Made by a program: the position numbers and the translations under genes
In this document: positions 7,930 to 14,819 of the stretch, piece by piece
How positions within the stretch are numbered: position 1 is the first letter of the stretch
How the letters are laid out: each line of letters opens with the position of its first letter
The notes under the pieces: generated by a model
Seen by the model: only the letters and a program-made list of their open reading frames with translations
Told to the model about the DNA's origin: nothing
Database searches by the model: none
Assembly (NCBI GenBank): GCA_024639745.1
Contig: JAHEHW010000008.1
Span: 1 to 17,197 of the forward strand
Source of the DNA: Salaquimonas sp.
GTDB taxonomy: Bacteria > Pseudomonadota > Alphaproteobacteria > Rhizobiales > Rhizobiaceae
Reading direction: 5' to 3'
Length of the DNA: 17,197 nt

Positions 7930-8496
7930 TCACAGCTCCTTACCGCGAAGGCGAAGGATGTCCTTGCTGAGTTCCGACAAAGCCTGCAGCAGCATCAGGA
8001 CGAGGCCGAAACACATGAGCGCCTTGATCGGCCATAGATAAGGCCGCCAGATCGTGCGGCTGCGCTCGAGCGTTCCGACATCCTCCGAACCGGTGATCAG
8101 ACCGGCAAAAAAGGACAGCGGATCGGAACCGAAATGACCGAGTGAATAAGCAGTAGAACTCAGACCGCCCCAGAGCATCACCACCAGATAGGTGATCAGG
8201 CAAAATACGGTGATGGCATCGACGAGCGCTTTGCGTCTGACCGACCAGCCATCGTAGAAAAGGTCCATACGCACATGCGATCCCATTTGGATTGCGTAAG
8301 GACCACCGAGAAAAAAATAGGCGATCATCGAAAACTGCGCCACCTCCAGGGTCCAAAGGGACGGCTGATCTCCGAACTTGCTGATCGTTGACCACAGCAA
8401 CACAGCCAGCATTAGGAACAGGCCATACATTGCGATGCGCCCAATGCGATGATTGATGGCATCCACAATTACTATGAAACGCCGCAATACGCTCAT
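7930..8496 (-). CDS. TRAP transporter small permease (DctQ family)
   Basis: A 188-residue, four-span membrane protein that pairs with the large permease. The ATG at 8496 forms an ATGA overlap with the stop of the amidohydrolase gene, so an upstream start in the longer open frame is unlikely. The conserved DctQ segment SLWTLEVAQFSMIAYFFLGG (46-65), followed by HVRMDLFYD, is clear. Between spans three and four lies a long hydrophilic loop (roughly residues 127-155) rich in charged residues. Such longer versions occur in the mannitol/chloroaromatic-type TRAP subgroup, to which I tentatively assign this system. The gene is the second of the operon and is tightly coupled to both neighbours. Confidence 0.9.
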   Translation of the reverse strand: MSVLRRFIVIVDAINHRIGRIAMYGLFLMLAVLLWSTISKFGDQPSLWTLEVAQFSMIAYFFLGGPYAIQMGSHVRMDLFYDGWSVRRKALVDAITVFCLITYLVVMLWGGLSSTAYSLGHFGSDPLSFFAGLITGSEDVGTLERSRTIWRPYLWPIKALMCFGLVLMLLQALSELSKDILRLRGKEL

Positions 8497-9269
8497 GTGG
8501 CTGCCCCCTCTGCAGAAGCGGGCGCCAGATCCGAAAAAGCCCCGTTCAACCAGCTGGCGAGATTCCCGGCCATTTCGCGGCATTGTTCCGGCGTGCTGAT
8601 CAGGTCATTGCGAATCTCGATCATCACGTTCAATAGATCTCTCGACAAGCCATGCCGCTTGAGCGTGTGGGTCACACCGTCGGCAGGGCCGTAGGGTTCA
8701 TTGCGTCGGATCTCAAAACCTGTAGCTGCCTTCAAGACTGAATCGGCAAGACGGGCATCCGCATCGTGAAGGATGCCAATTTCAACCGTTCGCGGTTCAC
8801 CGCGATAAACAGGCGTGAAACTGTGCATCGTAACGAGAGCCTTGAGGTTCGGCTTGGCGTTCAGGGTTTCTTCGACCCGATGCTCGAAGGGCCTGTAATA
8901 AGTTTCAATTCTCAAGGTCTTTTCTTCCGGGGTCAAATTGCGATTGCCCGGGATATCGTAGATTTCACTTCGATCCGGCATCGCATCGGTAGCTTCCGGC
9001 GGGCGATTGCAATCGTAAACCAGCCTCGAGATCAAACCATGGACCAATGGCGCGTCCAGGACTTCCGCAAGGTTCATTGCCGTTTCCAGGGCGCCGGGAT
9101 CCCACGCAATATGGCTGACCCTCGCCTCCGGCGCCAATCCAAGATCCTTAAACCTCGCCGGGACGTGGTTGCATGCATGTTCGCAGATCAGAAGGAGAGG
9201 ATATCGCCCGTCCGGATTGAACGTGCGAACGACCTCTGTTTTTTCACTCTTGGCAGTGTGATTATCCAA
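8493..9269 (-). CDS. N-formylglutamate amidohydrolase family protein (PF05013)
   Basis: A 258-residue cytoplasmic hydrolase. CEHACNHVP (29-37), HIAWDPGA (53-60), TMHSFTPVY (147-155) and the late IEIRNDL (217-223) are diagnostic of the N-formylglutamate deformylase family, whose characterised members cleave an amide or formamide on glutamate. No histidine-utilisation (hut) gene is present, so the usual HutG role has no support here. It is the first gene of the TRAP and gamma-glutamylation operon, and a role in releasing glutamate from a gamma-glutamyl amide, as PuuD does, is an attractive inference. The start must be the TTG at 9269: it follows AAGGGG by seven bases, an in-frame TGA lies just upstream, and no other start codon precedes the CEH motif. 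The 3' end overlaps the DctQ start by four bases. Confidence 0.9.
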   Translation of the reverse strand: MDNHTAKSEKTEVVRTFNPDGRYPLLLICEHACNHVPARFKDLGLAPEARVSHIAWDPGALETAMNLAEVLDAPLVHGLISRLVYDCNRPPEATDAMPDRSEIYDIPGNRNLTPEEKTLRIETYYRPFEHRVEETLNAKPNLKALVTMHSFTPVYRGEPRTVEIGILHDADARLADSVLKAATGFEIRRNEPYGPADGVTHTLKRHGLSRDLLNVMIEIRNDLISTPEQCREMAGNLASWLNGAFSDLAPASAEGAAT

Positions 9270-9290
9270 GCGAAAACCCCTTCACCTCGA

Positions 9291-9319
9291 ATGTTCTTCA
9301 CGTTCCGTTTTGATGTCAA
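9291..9319 (-). promoter_or_regulatory. Candidate promoter for the amine-utilisation operon
   Basis: On the minus strand a perfect TTGACA (9319-9314) is followed after 17 bases by GAACAT (9296-9291), a mediocre -10. Transcription would start near 9284, only about 15 bases before the TTG start and just ahead of its AAGGGG ribosome site. Position fits, the -10 is weak, and activation by a regulator would be expected if it is real. Confidence 0.35.
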
Positions 9320-9437
9320 TCGCATAAAGTCAAAAGAATCCTCTCAGCACGGGAGCCCATCCGCTCGGCATAGGCAACAGCGGAAAAAATCGAGTGATTA
9401 AAGTTGGTTGATCATCTGATATGACTATATCGACTGA

Positions 9438-9459
9438 CATCATGCATGTGAGCATGATG
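9438..9459. promoter_or_regulatory. Candidate operator: perfect inverted repeat
   Basis: CATCATGC (9438-9445) and GCATGATG (9452-9459) are perfect inverted arms around the 6-base spacer ATGTGA. The site lies about 120 bases upstream of the -35 candidate of the amine operon and about 190 bases upstream of the acetyltransferase start. A dimeric regulator such as a GntR- or TetR-type protein could bind it. No such regulator is encoded in the window. Confidence 0.4.
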
Positions 9460-9650
9460 CGCCAGAAATTGCCGACTTACTCAATGACGCTCTTTGGACT
9501 GTGTTTGACAGGAGCGGTTTTTGCGGTTCGCGGATATGCAGCAGATTGAAAAGGCAAGCGATCCGGACCAGTACTGATTTTCAATGCGGTCAGGTAAAGC
9601 GCGCGTTTCATCGGGCCTGAAAGCAATATTACACGGGAGTGCGGAACTAT

Positions 9651-10142
9651 ATGCGGATTCGGTTCTTTGAACAGAAAGACTGGGATGCCGTTTGGCGTAT
9701 CTTGAAACCGGTATTTCGCGCCGGGGAGAGCTATGCTTTTTCCCCTGACATCGATGAAAACGAAGCGCGCAGGATTTGGATCGATGCGCCGGCGGCAACC
9801 TATGTTGCCGTCAGTGACGACGGAGACATTTTCGGGACCTACTATATTAAGCCGAACCAGTCAGGCCCGGGATCACATGTCTGCAATTGTGGCTATATCG
9901 TTTCGGACCGGGCCCGCGGCAAAGGCGTTGCCTCACAGATGTGCGAGCATTCGCAAAGCATAGCACGAGAGATGGGCTTCAGGGCAATGCAGTTCAATTT
10001 GGTCGTTTCGACAAACAAAGGTGCTGTGCACCGTTGGAAATCGCTCGGCTTCGATATTGTAGGCACTCTACCGGGAAGCTTTCTCCATCCTGTTGAAGGC
10101 TATGTCGACGCCTATGTCATGTACAAGACCTTTGTCGAATGA
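9651..10142 (+). CDS. GNAT-family N-acetyltransferase
   Basis: A 163-residue acetyltransferase and one of the few plus-strand genes. The acetyl-CoA pyrophosphate-binding motif is visible as DRARGKGVASQM (around residues 87-98, the R-x-x-G-x-G/A core), after the strand CGYIVS. The C-terminal motif KGAVHRWKSLGFDIVG is typical of GNAT proteins that act on small molecules or on protein amino termini. The ATG at 9651 was chosen over the GTG at 9639 because the GGGAG at 9635-9639 can serve it and the protein then opens MRIRFFEQKD, as in relatives. The acceptor substrate cannot be read from sequence. The gene diverges from the amine operon and could acetylate an amine, but nothing in the sequence shows that. 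Confidence 0.88.
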   Translation: MRIRFFEQKDWDAVWRILKPVFRAGESYAFSPDIDENEARRIWIDAPAATYVAVSDDGDIFGTYYIKPNQSGPGSHVCNCGYIVSDRARGKGVASQMCEHSQSIAREMGFRAMQFNLVVSTNKGAVHRWKSLGFDIVGTLPGSFLHPVEGYVDAYVMYKTFVE

Positions 10143-10143
10143 A

Positions 10144-10170
10144 GCGAGCGGACCCTTTTCGCTCTTTCTG
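10144..10170 (+). terminator. Weak candidate terminator after the GNAT gene
   Basis: GAGCG and CGCTC (10146-10150 and 10160-10164) can form a 5-bp stem with a 9-base loop immediately after the acetyltransferase stop. It is followed by TTTCTGT. The short stem makes this a low-confidence intrinsic terminator. Confidence 0.35.
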
Positions 10171-10245
10171 TCAAAGTCTCAAGCGTGTCAGAAACGGACG
10201 TTAACGGACCGAGAATTAATTATCTTGCCGGAAACTGCCAAGGTT

Positions 10246-10262
10246 TATGCGTGATACGCATA
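10246..10262. repeat. 17-base perfect dyad in the convergent intergenic gap
   Basis: TATGCGT and ACGCATA form perfect inverted arms around GAT. It lies in the 210-base gap between the convergent GNAT and DMT-transporter genes. No T-run follows on either strand, so it is more like a protein-binding dyad or mRNA 3' hairpin than an intrinsic terminator. Confidence 0.4.
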
Positions 10263-10352
10263 GCTACGTTAGCTCCCGGCTGCTTTATGATGAAGGAAAA
10301 TCCAGAGCTTTGCATTACCGTTTTTTCGGGTATCACTGCCTCGACAGACGAC

Positions 10353-11279
10353 CTAGCGTTCAGAGATCTCTTCAGACTTCATAGCAAACCTTTCACGATT
10401 CAGGGTATAGAGACCTGTGGCTACGATGATCGCGGCACCCAGCCAAGTCCATGCATCCGGCAGTTGTCCGAACACCACAAATCCATAGAAGGTACCCCAG
10501 ATGAGCAGGCTATACTGAACGGGAGCAACGACAACAGCCTGCGCAGCATCCAGCGCCATTATGACAAGGGTTTCGGCAATCGCTGCCATTACGGCCATAG
10601 CAAGCAGTAAACCAAGTTGCGGCGCGCTTGATGGCGTCTGCCAGACAAAAGGTAACGGAAGGGTGAGAAGGCTCCATGATACGATGGCTGTATAGGCGAC
10701 TGTCGTTCGTGTTCTGTCTCCGCCGGCCAGGATACGAGATAGCACTTGACGCAGTGCAAAAGCGGATGCTGCGATGAGCAGCAAGAAAGCCGCGGGATGC
10801 ATCACTCCCATGCCTGGCCGAATGACGATCAGAGTTCCAAGGAAACCAATCAGAACAGCGGCCCACCTGCGGATGCCCACCGGCTCACGCAGGATCAATG
10901 CACCCAAAACGGTTACGATGAAAGGAGCGACGAAAGTGATTGCGACGGCATCGGCAAGAGGAACGTAGCCGACACCGGCGATGAATAGCGTGGCAGAACA
11001 AGCCGCCAGTGCGCCGCGCCCGATTTGCAGTTTTGGGTTGCTCGAAAACAAGACGGACCGACCCTGGACACCGATAAGGACGAGCACACCCAAAAACAGC
11101 CCGAGTTGGCGGAACCATACGATCTGGATTGGATGGACCGTGTCGGTCAGGAACTTTCCCATCGTGTCCACGCCAGAGAACAGAAACATGCCCATTGCCA
11201 TCAGGGCAATGCCCCGCAGACTGTCCGTCCGCCGATGCGAAGAAGCTCGTTTATTTGGAATGATTGGGGTGATCGCCAT
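10353..11279 (-). CDS. DMT-superfamily transporter, EamA domain protein
   Basis: A 308-residue inner-membrane protein with about ten hydrophobic spans arranged as two EamA repeats, the architecture of the drug/metabolite transporter superfamily. Recognisable elements are the first-span FLFSGVDTMGKFL, ALILREPVGIRRWAAVLIGFLGTLIVIRPG at the end of repeat one (the conserved E-P and R-W turn), and the matching GQLPDAWTWLGAAIIVATGLY at the end of repeat two. The ATG at 11279 was chosen because the frame above it encodes hydrophilic sequence unlike a membrane-protein leader; its ribosome site (GGAA) is weak. It stands alone, convergent with the GNAT gene. Relatives export amino acids or metabolites; the substrate here is unknown. 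Confidence 0.87.
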   Translation of the reverse strand: MAITPIIPNKRASSHRRTDSLRGIALMAMGMFLFSGVDTMGKFLTDTVHPIQIVWFRQLGLFLGVLVLIGVQGRSVLFSSNPKLQIGRGALAACSATLFIAGVGYVPLADAVAITFVAPFIVTVLGALILREPVGIRRWAAVLIGFLGTLIVIRPGMGVMHPAAFLLLIAASAFALRQVLSRILAGGDRTRTTVAYTAIVSWSLLTLPLPFVWQTPSSAPQLGLLLAMAVMAAIAETLVIMALDAAQAVVVAPVQYSLLIWGTFYGFVVFGQLPDAWTWLGAAIIVATGLYTLNRERFAMKSEEISER

Positions 11280-11578
11280 ACTAGATTCCAATAGACGACA
11301 CATAGAGAAGGAGCCATCGAAATCTGTTTGCCATGGCGTCTGGGCTGATGGAACTTGTCGAACTCTCACAGAGCAGTGGGAATGAGGCTGCTCTCTCGCC
11401 AAACGAACTGATTGGCAGACTGGCCGATAAATGGGATTTTTGACTTGATACGGATTAAACTTTTTCGCGGTTATCTGAAGTCAATGATCAGCCATCAGCA
11501 GGCCCCATGCAATCAAGATTGTACCGGGGCAGCAACGAACAACATCTGGCCACGAAAAGAGTTTCTCTGGAGCTGCAG
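11280..11578. other. Gene-free stretch upstream of the DMT transporter
   Basis: About 300 bases with no convincing gene on either strand. Open frames here are short, lack ribosome sites and show no family signature. It should hold the promoter of the DMT transporter, but no good -35/-10 pair is apparent. It lies beside a transposase fragment, so it may partly be insertion-sequence debris. Confidence 0.5.
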
Positions 11579-11698
11579 GCTTTCGAGCACGATCCGTATC
11601 TTTTCTTCGGCGTTGAACTCGCGACGCTTCTTGCGTCTGATGTCTTTGGCGGCATGTTCTGCCGACTGTCTCTGCTTCCTGGATTTCATTCTCGTCTT
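11579..11698 (-). pseudogene. Truncated IS3-type transposase OrfA fragment
   Basis: About 40 codons, from KTRMKSRKQRQ to EEKIRIVLES, match the start of the helix-turn-helix protein (OrfA) of IS3-family elements of the kind common in rhizobia. AAGGAG lies 11 bases before the ATG at 11689, consistent with a genuine transposase start. After EEKIRIVLES the family sequence would continue with a G-x-x-G-E/D-x-S-I-type segment and about 50 more residues. Instead the frame runs into unrelated sequence and stops at 11513. OrfB is absent. This is a remnant with no transposition function. Recognition is by memory of the conserved motif and no search was run. Confidence 0.65.
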
Positions 11699-11931
11699 CA
11701 CTCCTTGAAGGGTACGATGAGCCTGAAATCCTCCATTATGTAATAAGTCCAATATGCCCCTGGGTACGGACTGGTTACACTTCAATACCTCAAGACGCGC
11801 CCCCGATCCTATTGCTGAAAAACCCTGGGCAACCTCCACGATCTCCATTGGGTGCCTCTCAATCCGATAATCCTAATAATATCGAAATATTATCCGGCTA
11901 TCGACCCGCACTTCAGGTTGAATCGTAAACT
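11699..11931. other. Spacer downstream of the ABC permease genes
   Basis: About 230 bases without a gene, between the last ABC permease stop and the transposase fragment. It contains a perfect AT-rich stem: ATAATAT (11876-11882) and ATATTAT (11887-11893) around a CGAA loop, about 40 bases beyond the permease stop. The stem could end or protect the ABC operon mRNA but has no GC-rich base or T-run. The part nearest the transposase fragment may be the end of the former insertion sequence. Confidence 0.4.
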
Positions 11932-12783
11932 TCAGCTTCTTCTTTGGACCAGGATCATCATGAGCGCTAGCAATGATGACCCTACCATCAACAGCAGCGA
12001 TACCGCGTTCAGGATCGGTGTCGATCCTTCCTTCATCCGGTCGAACATGGTGATGGTCAGAGGTGCGTCCGAGCCAACCAGCATGAGCGTCGTGTTGAAG
12101 TTCTCGAAGCTCATCAGGAAGGCCACGACTCCGGCCCCTATCATGGCTGGCGCAAGATAGGGCAAAGTTATGGTACGAACGGCAGTCAACCGGTCTGCGC
12201 CAAGATTGAGCGCTGCATCTTCAAGCGTCTGGTCAAACTTTTGAAGTCGGGCAGAAATAACGAGTGTTGCAATGGTCGCAATGAAAGAAAACTGCCCCAA
12301 CACAACAAGCCCCAATCCCGGTCTCAGTGTCTCGAGCTCCAAGGAGAAGCCGGACCAAACGGCGTTGGCAATTGTCGAAGAAAAGACCAGTATCGATATC
12401 CCGAGAACGATGCCCGGAACAACCAATGGCAACAGCATCAGCACATAGAGAAAGCCGCGCCCAGGGAACTGATAGCGATTGAACAAGAAGGCGTTCGTAG
12501 TTCCGACAGCTACCGAAAGGATACTCACTGAAACACCGACAATTGTGGAGGTAAGGATCGAGCTGAGTATCGTGCGTTCATGGAAAATGCCAATGATCGG
12601 ACGTGCATCACCGAAAAACCAGGCAAGCGTAAAACCTTCCCACGGAAGGGAAGGAAACTGACTGTCATTGAAAGCGAATATTGCCACAACGATCAAAGGC
12701 ACAGCTAGGTACACAAAGAAAAGAACGACATAGGCTGTGTAGATGAAACGGACAAAACGTGACTGTGGAATCGATGGAATCAT
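11932..12783 (-). CDS. Polyamine-type ABC transporter permease (PotC-like)
   Basis: A 283-residue inner-membrane protein with about six spans, the second permease of the spermidine/putrescine-type importer. The cytoplasmic EAA loop that docks on the ATPase is visible: DAALNLGADRLTAVRTITLP, about 80-90 residues from the C-terminus. FAFNDSQFPSLPWEGFTLAWF after the first span is the usual PotC periplasmic element. The ATG at 12783 is preceded by GAGG; an in-frame ATG at 12816 would overlap the PotB-like gene by 20 bases and is the alternative. It is the last gene of the four-gene operon and works with the adjacent PotB-like permease and PotA-like ATPase. Confidence 0.9.
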   Translation of the reverse strand: MIPSIPQSRFVRFIYTAYVVLFFVYLAVPLIVVAIFAFNDSQFPSLPWEGFTLAWFFGDARPIIGIFHERTILSSILTSTIVGVSVSILSVAVGTTNAFLFNRYQFPGRGFLYVLMLLPLVVPGIVLGISILVFSSTIANAVWSGFSLELETLRPGLGLVVLGQFSFIATIATLVISARLQKFDQTLEDAALNLGADRLTAVRTITLPYLAPAMIGAGVVAFLMSFENFNTTLMLVGSDAPLTITMFDRMKEGSTPILNAVSLLLMVGSSLLALMMILVQRRS

Positions 12784-12796
12784 GATGGGAGCCTCA

Positions 12797-13654
12797 TCAA
12801 CCCATCGTTTTCTCAAGTGTCTGTCCGGTTAGCCGCAGCACGGACCAAACAATGATAGAAGATAGCAGAAGCAGCATGAAGCCGAAGGCAGCGCCCAGCT
12901 CCCAGTTAAACCGCACAATGAACTGCAAATAGATGAGTTCTGTGAACCACAAGCTGTCCTTGCCGCCTAGCATTGTCGGGGTAAGGTAATTGCCAAGCGT
13001 CAACATGAAGACAACAATACTACCTGCAACGATGCCCGGCGCCGCATGTGGGATAATCACCTCTCTAAGGATACTCAGACCGGATCCGCCAAGATCGTAG
13101 GCTGCTTCGATGATCTGATCGTCGAGACTTTCAAGGGTCGTAACAAGCGGCACTACCATGAACAACATAGAGGTATAGACAAGCCCGATCATTATCGCGG
13201 TATCATTGTAGAGCATCTCAACTGGACCACTGACAATACCTGTCCATTGAAGAACGCTGGAGACCAGCCCCGTCTCGCGCAACAGAATCATCCAACCGAA
13301 GGTCCGTACGATCTCCGAGACCCAGAACGGGACCAAACAAAGCAGAAACAGGACGGATTGAGTTCTGCCCTTCGCCATTTTCGCGATATAATAGGAAGCT
13401 GGAAAAGCGATCACGAGTGTAATAAGGGTTGCAAGGATCGACATCGTCGCAGTTCGAACGAAGGTCCAGATATAAAGAGGTTCCTCGAAAAAGGTGCCGT
13501 AATTTGCAAGACTGGACTGATACTGCCTCACGCCGACGCGTTCACGGATCGAAACGAGAAACATGTCGATATGCGGGATGATGATCAGCAGCACCAGCCA
13601 CAGTAAAAGGGGCGTAATCAGAAGGATGAAGCCGATTTTCGTCTCAGTCTTCAT
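12797..13654 (-). CDS. Polyamine-type ABC transporter permease (PotB-like)
   Basis: A 285-residue inner-membrane protein with about six membrane segments. The N-terminus (KIGFILLITPLLLWLVLLII, residues 6-25) is the first span of this family. The EAA loop is EAAYDLGGSGLSILREVIIP, followed by HAAPGIVAG, the contact site for the ATPase. Its ATG overlaps the TGA of the ATPase gene (ATGA), so the two are translationally coupled. It forms the channel with the PotC-like protein. The substrate is probably a polyamine or a related amine, inferred from the family. Confidence 0.92.
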   Translation of the reverse strand: MKTETKIGFILLITPLLLWLVLLIIIPHIDMFLVSIRERVGVRQYQSSLANYGTFFEEPLYIWTFVRTATMSILATLITLVIAFPASYYIAKMAKGRTQSVLFLLCLVPFWVSEIVRTFGWMILLRETGLVSSVLQWTGIVSGPVEMLYNDTAIMIGLVYTSMLFMVVPLVTTLESLDDQIIEAAYDLGGSGLSILREVIIPHAAPGIVAGSIVVFMLTLGNYLTPTMLGGKDSLWFTELIYLQFIVRFNWELGAAFGFMLLLLSSIIVWSVLRLTGQTLEKTMG

Positions 13655-14751
13655 CCATCAGTCCACTTGAAACACCTAGCCTGATCCGTCGTCCAGCCAA
13701 TAGCGACCTCAGCGCCTCTTGCCAGATTGGTCATTTCTCCAGATTGCGGGAGTGCGACCTCAATCGGTTCCAGCTCCTCTTCCGCCTGAAACAGGATATT
13801 GCTCGCAGCACCATTGAAAAGAACGCTGACCACCTTGCCTGACAAGCGATTTCGAAGGTCATCAAGATTTTCGGCTTTTTTTGACAATCGAATCGCCTCA
13901 GGCCTTACGAAGATTTCGACTTGATCACCCGTCATCAGCGAGCTGCCTTGAGAGCTGCTAAAGATCGTTAAGCCGTTCTCCGTCAGTACCTGGGCTTCCC
14001 TGCCCTCGATACGTTCGACTCTACCTATCCATCGGTTGCTTTCACCGACAAAACCGGCAACGAAAGCAGTTTGCGGATTATAATAGAGTTCCTGCCCCGA
14101 TCCCACCTGTTCGAAACGCCCGGTATTCATAACCGCGATCTGATCAGACATGACAAGCGCTTCAGACTGATCATGCGTGATATATACGAATGTCGTGTCG
14201 AACTCCGACTGTAGCGCTTTCAACTCGATTTTCATGTGCTCGCGCAGTTTCAAGTCCAGCGCCCCGAGCGGTTCGTCGAGCAGCAGCACGTCGGGGTTCA
14301 GAATCATGCATCGCGCGATCGCGATCCGCTGTTTCTGCCCGCCTGAAAGTTCGTTGATTTTACGCTGTCCCAGACCCGGAAGGTTGATCCGATGCAGCAT
14401 CTCCTCGACCCGCCGGGCTATTTCAGCTTTCGCCATCCCCTGTCGCCTGAGGCCGTATCCGATATTGTCTGCAACGCACATCATCGGAAAAAGCGCAAGG
14501 TGCTGGAACACCATATTCACCGGGCGCTTGTTGGGAGGCGTATCCAGAACCGATTTCCCGCGGATAAGAATATCGCCACCACTTGGCTCAAGGAACCCGG
14601 CGATCATCCGCATGATCGTTGTCTTGCCGCATCCAGAGGGACCGAGAATCGAAAAGAAGGAGCCTTGCGGTACACTGAACGAAACATCATCGACAGCCTG
14701 CGTCTCGCCAAAGCGCTTGATGAGATGCTGACATTCCAGATCGGGTGTCAT
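13651..14751 (-). CDS. Polyamine-type ABC transporter ATP-binding protein (PotA-like)
   Basis: A 366-residue ATPase that powers the importer from the cytoplasmic side. All nucleotide-binding motifs are intact: Walker A GPSGCGKTT (37-45), Q-loop Gln83, signature LSGGQKQR (135-142), Walker B VLLLDEP (155-161) and the switch His193. Residues from about 240 on form the TOBE-type regulatory region seen in PotA and other carbohydrate/polyamine ATPases. The ATG at 14751 has GAGG in front. The open frame to 14895 runs back through the terminator-like hairpin and the binding-protein gene, so it is not used. A 68-base gap with a strong hairpin separates it from the binding-protein gene, while downstream it overlaps the permease gene. 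Confidence 0.95.
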   Translation of the reverse strand: MTPDLECQHLIKRFGETQAVDDVSFSVPQGSFFSILGPSGCGKTTIMRMIAGFLEPSGGDILIRGKSVLDTPPNKRPVNMVFQHLALFPMMCVADNIGYGLRRQGMAKAEIARRVEEMLHRINLPGLGQRKINELSGGQKQRIAIARCMILNPDVLLLDEPLGALDLKLREHMKIELKALQSEFDTTFVYITHDQSEALVMSDQIAVMNTGRFEQVGSGQELYYNPQTAFVAGFVGESNRWIGRVERIEGREAQVLTENGLTIFSSSQGSSLMTGDQVEIFVRPEAIRLSKKAENLDDLRNRLSGKVVSVLFNGAASNILFQAEEELEPIEVALPQSGEMTNLARGAEVAIGWTTDQARCFKWTDG

Positions 14752-14775
14752 TGCCGCCTCGCCACAAACAGAAAG

Positions 14776-14802
14776 TGGCACCCGCTGGATTGGCGGGTGC
14801 CA
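14776..14802 (-). terminator. Attenuator-type hairpin between binding-protein and ATPase genes
   Basis: TGGCACCCGC (14776-14785) and GCGGGTGCCA (14793-14802) are perfect 10-base arms around a 7-base loop. On the minus strand the structure starts 18 bases after the binding-protein stop and is followed by ACTTTCTGTTTG, only moderately T-rich. It probably causes partial termination or blocks 3' decay, giving more binding protein than membrane parts, as is common in ABC import operons. Confidence 0.65.
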
Positions 14803-14819
14803 TCTTGTTTTCGATACGA

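Larger units (their letters stand above)
9270..9650. other. Divergent intergenic region between the amine operon and the GNAT gene
   Basis: About 380 bases without a credible gene. It must contain the minus-strand promoter of the amine-utilisation operon and the plus-strand promoter of the acetyltransferase gene. It holds one perfect inverted repeat (9438-9459) and a minus-strand TTGACA (9319-9314), both listed separately. The one open frame reaching in from 9798 on the minus strand has no family signature and mostly overlaps the acetyltransferase gene. Confidence 0.7.

Noticed and set aside
9505..9540. Plus-strand TTGACA as promoter for the GNAT gene
   Set aside because: No -10-like hexamer at 16-18 bases; the nearest TATGCA is about 24 bases away.
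9481..9798. 105-codon minus-strand frame in the divergent region
   Set aside because: Overlaps the start of the GNAT gene, has no ribosome site or hydrophobic or domain pattern, and its composition is unlike protein.
10185..10610. 141-codon plus-strand frame after the GNAT gene
   Set aside because: More than half lies antisense to the DMT transporter; no ribosome site and no recognised motif.
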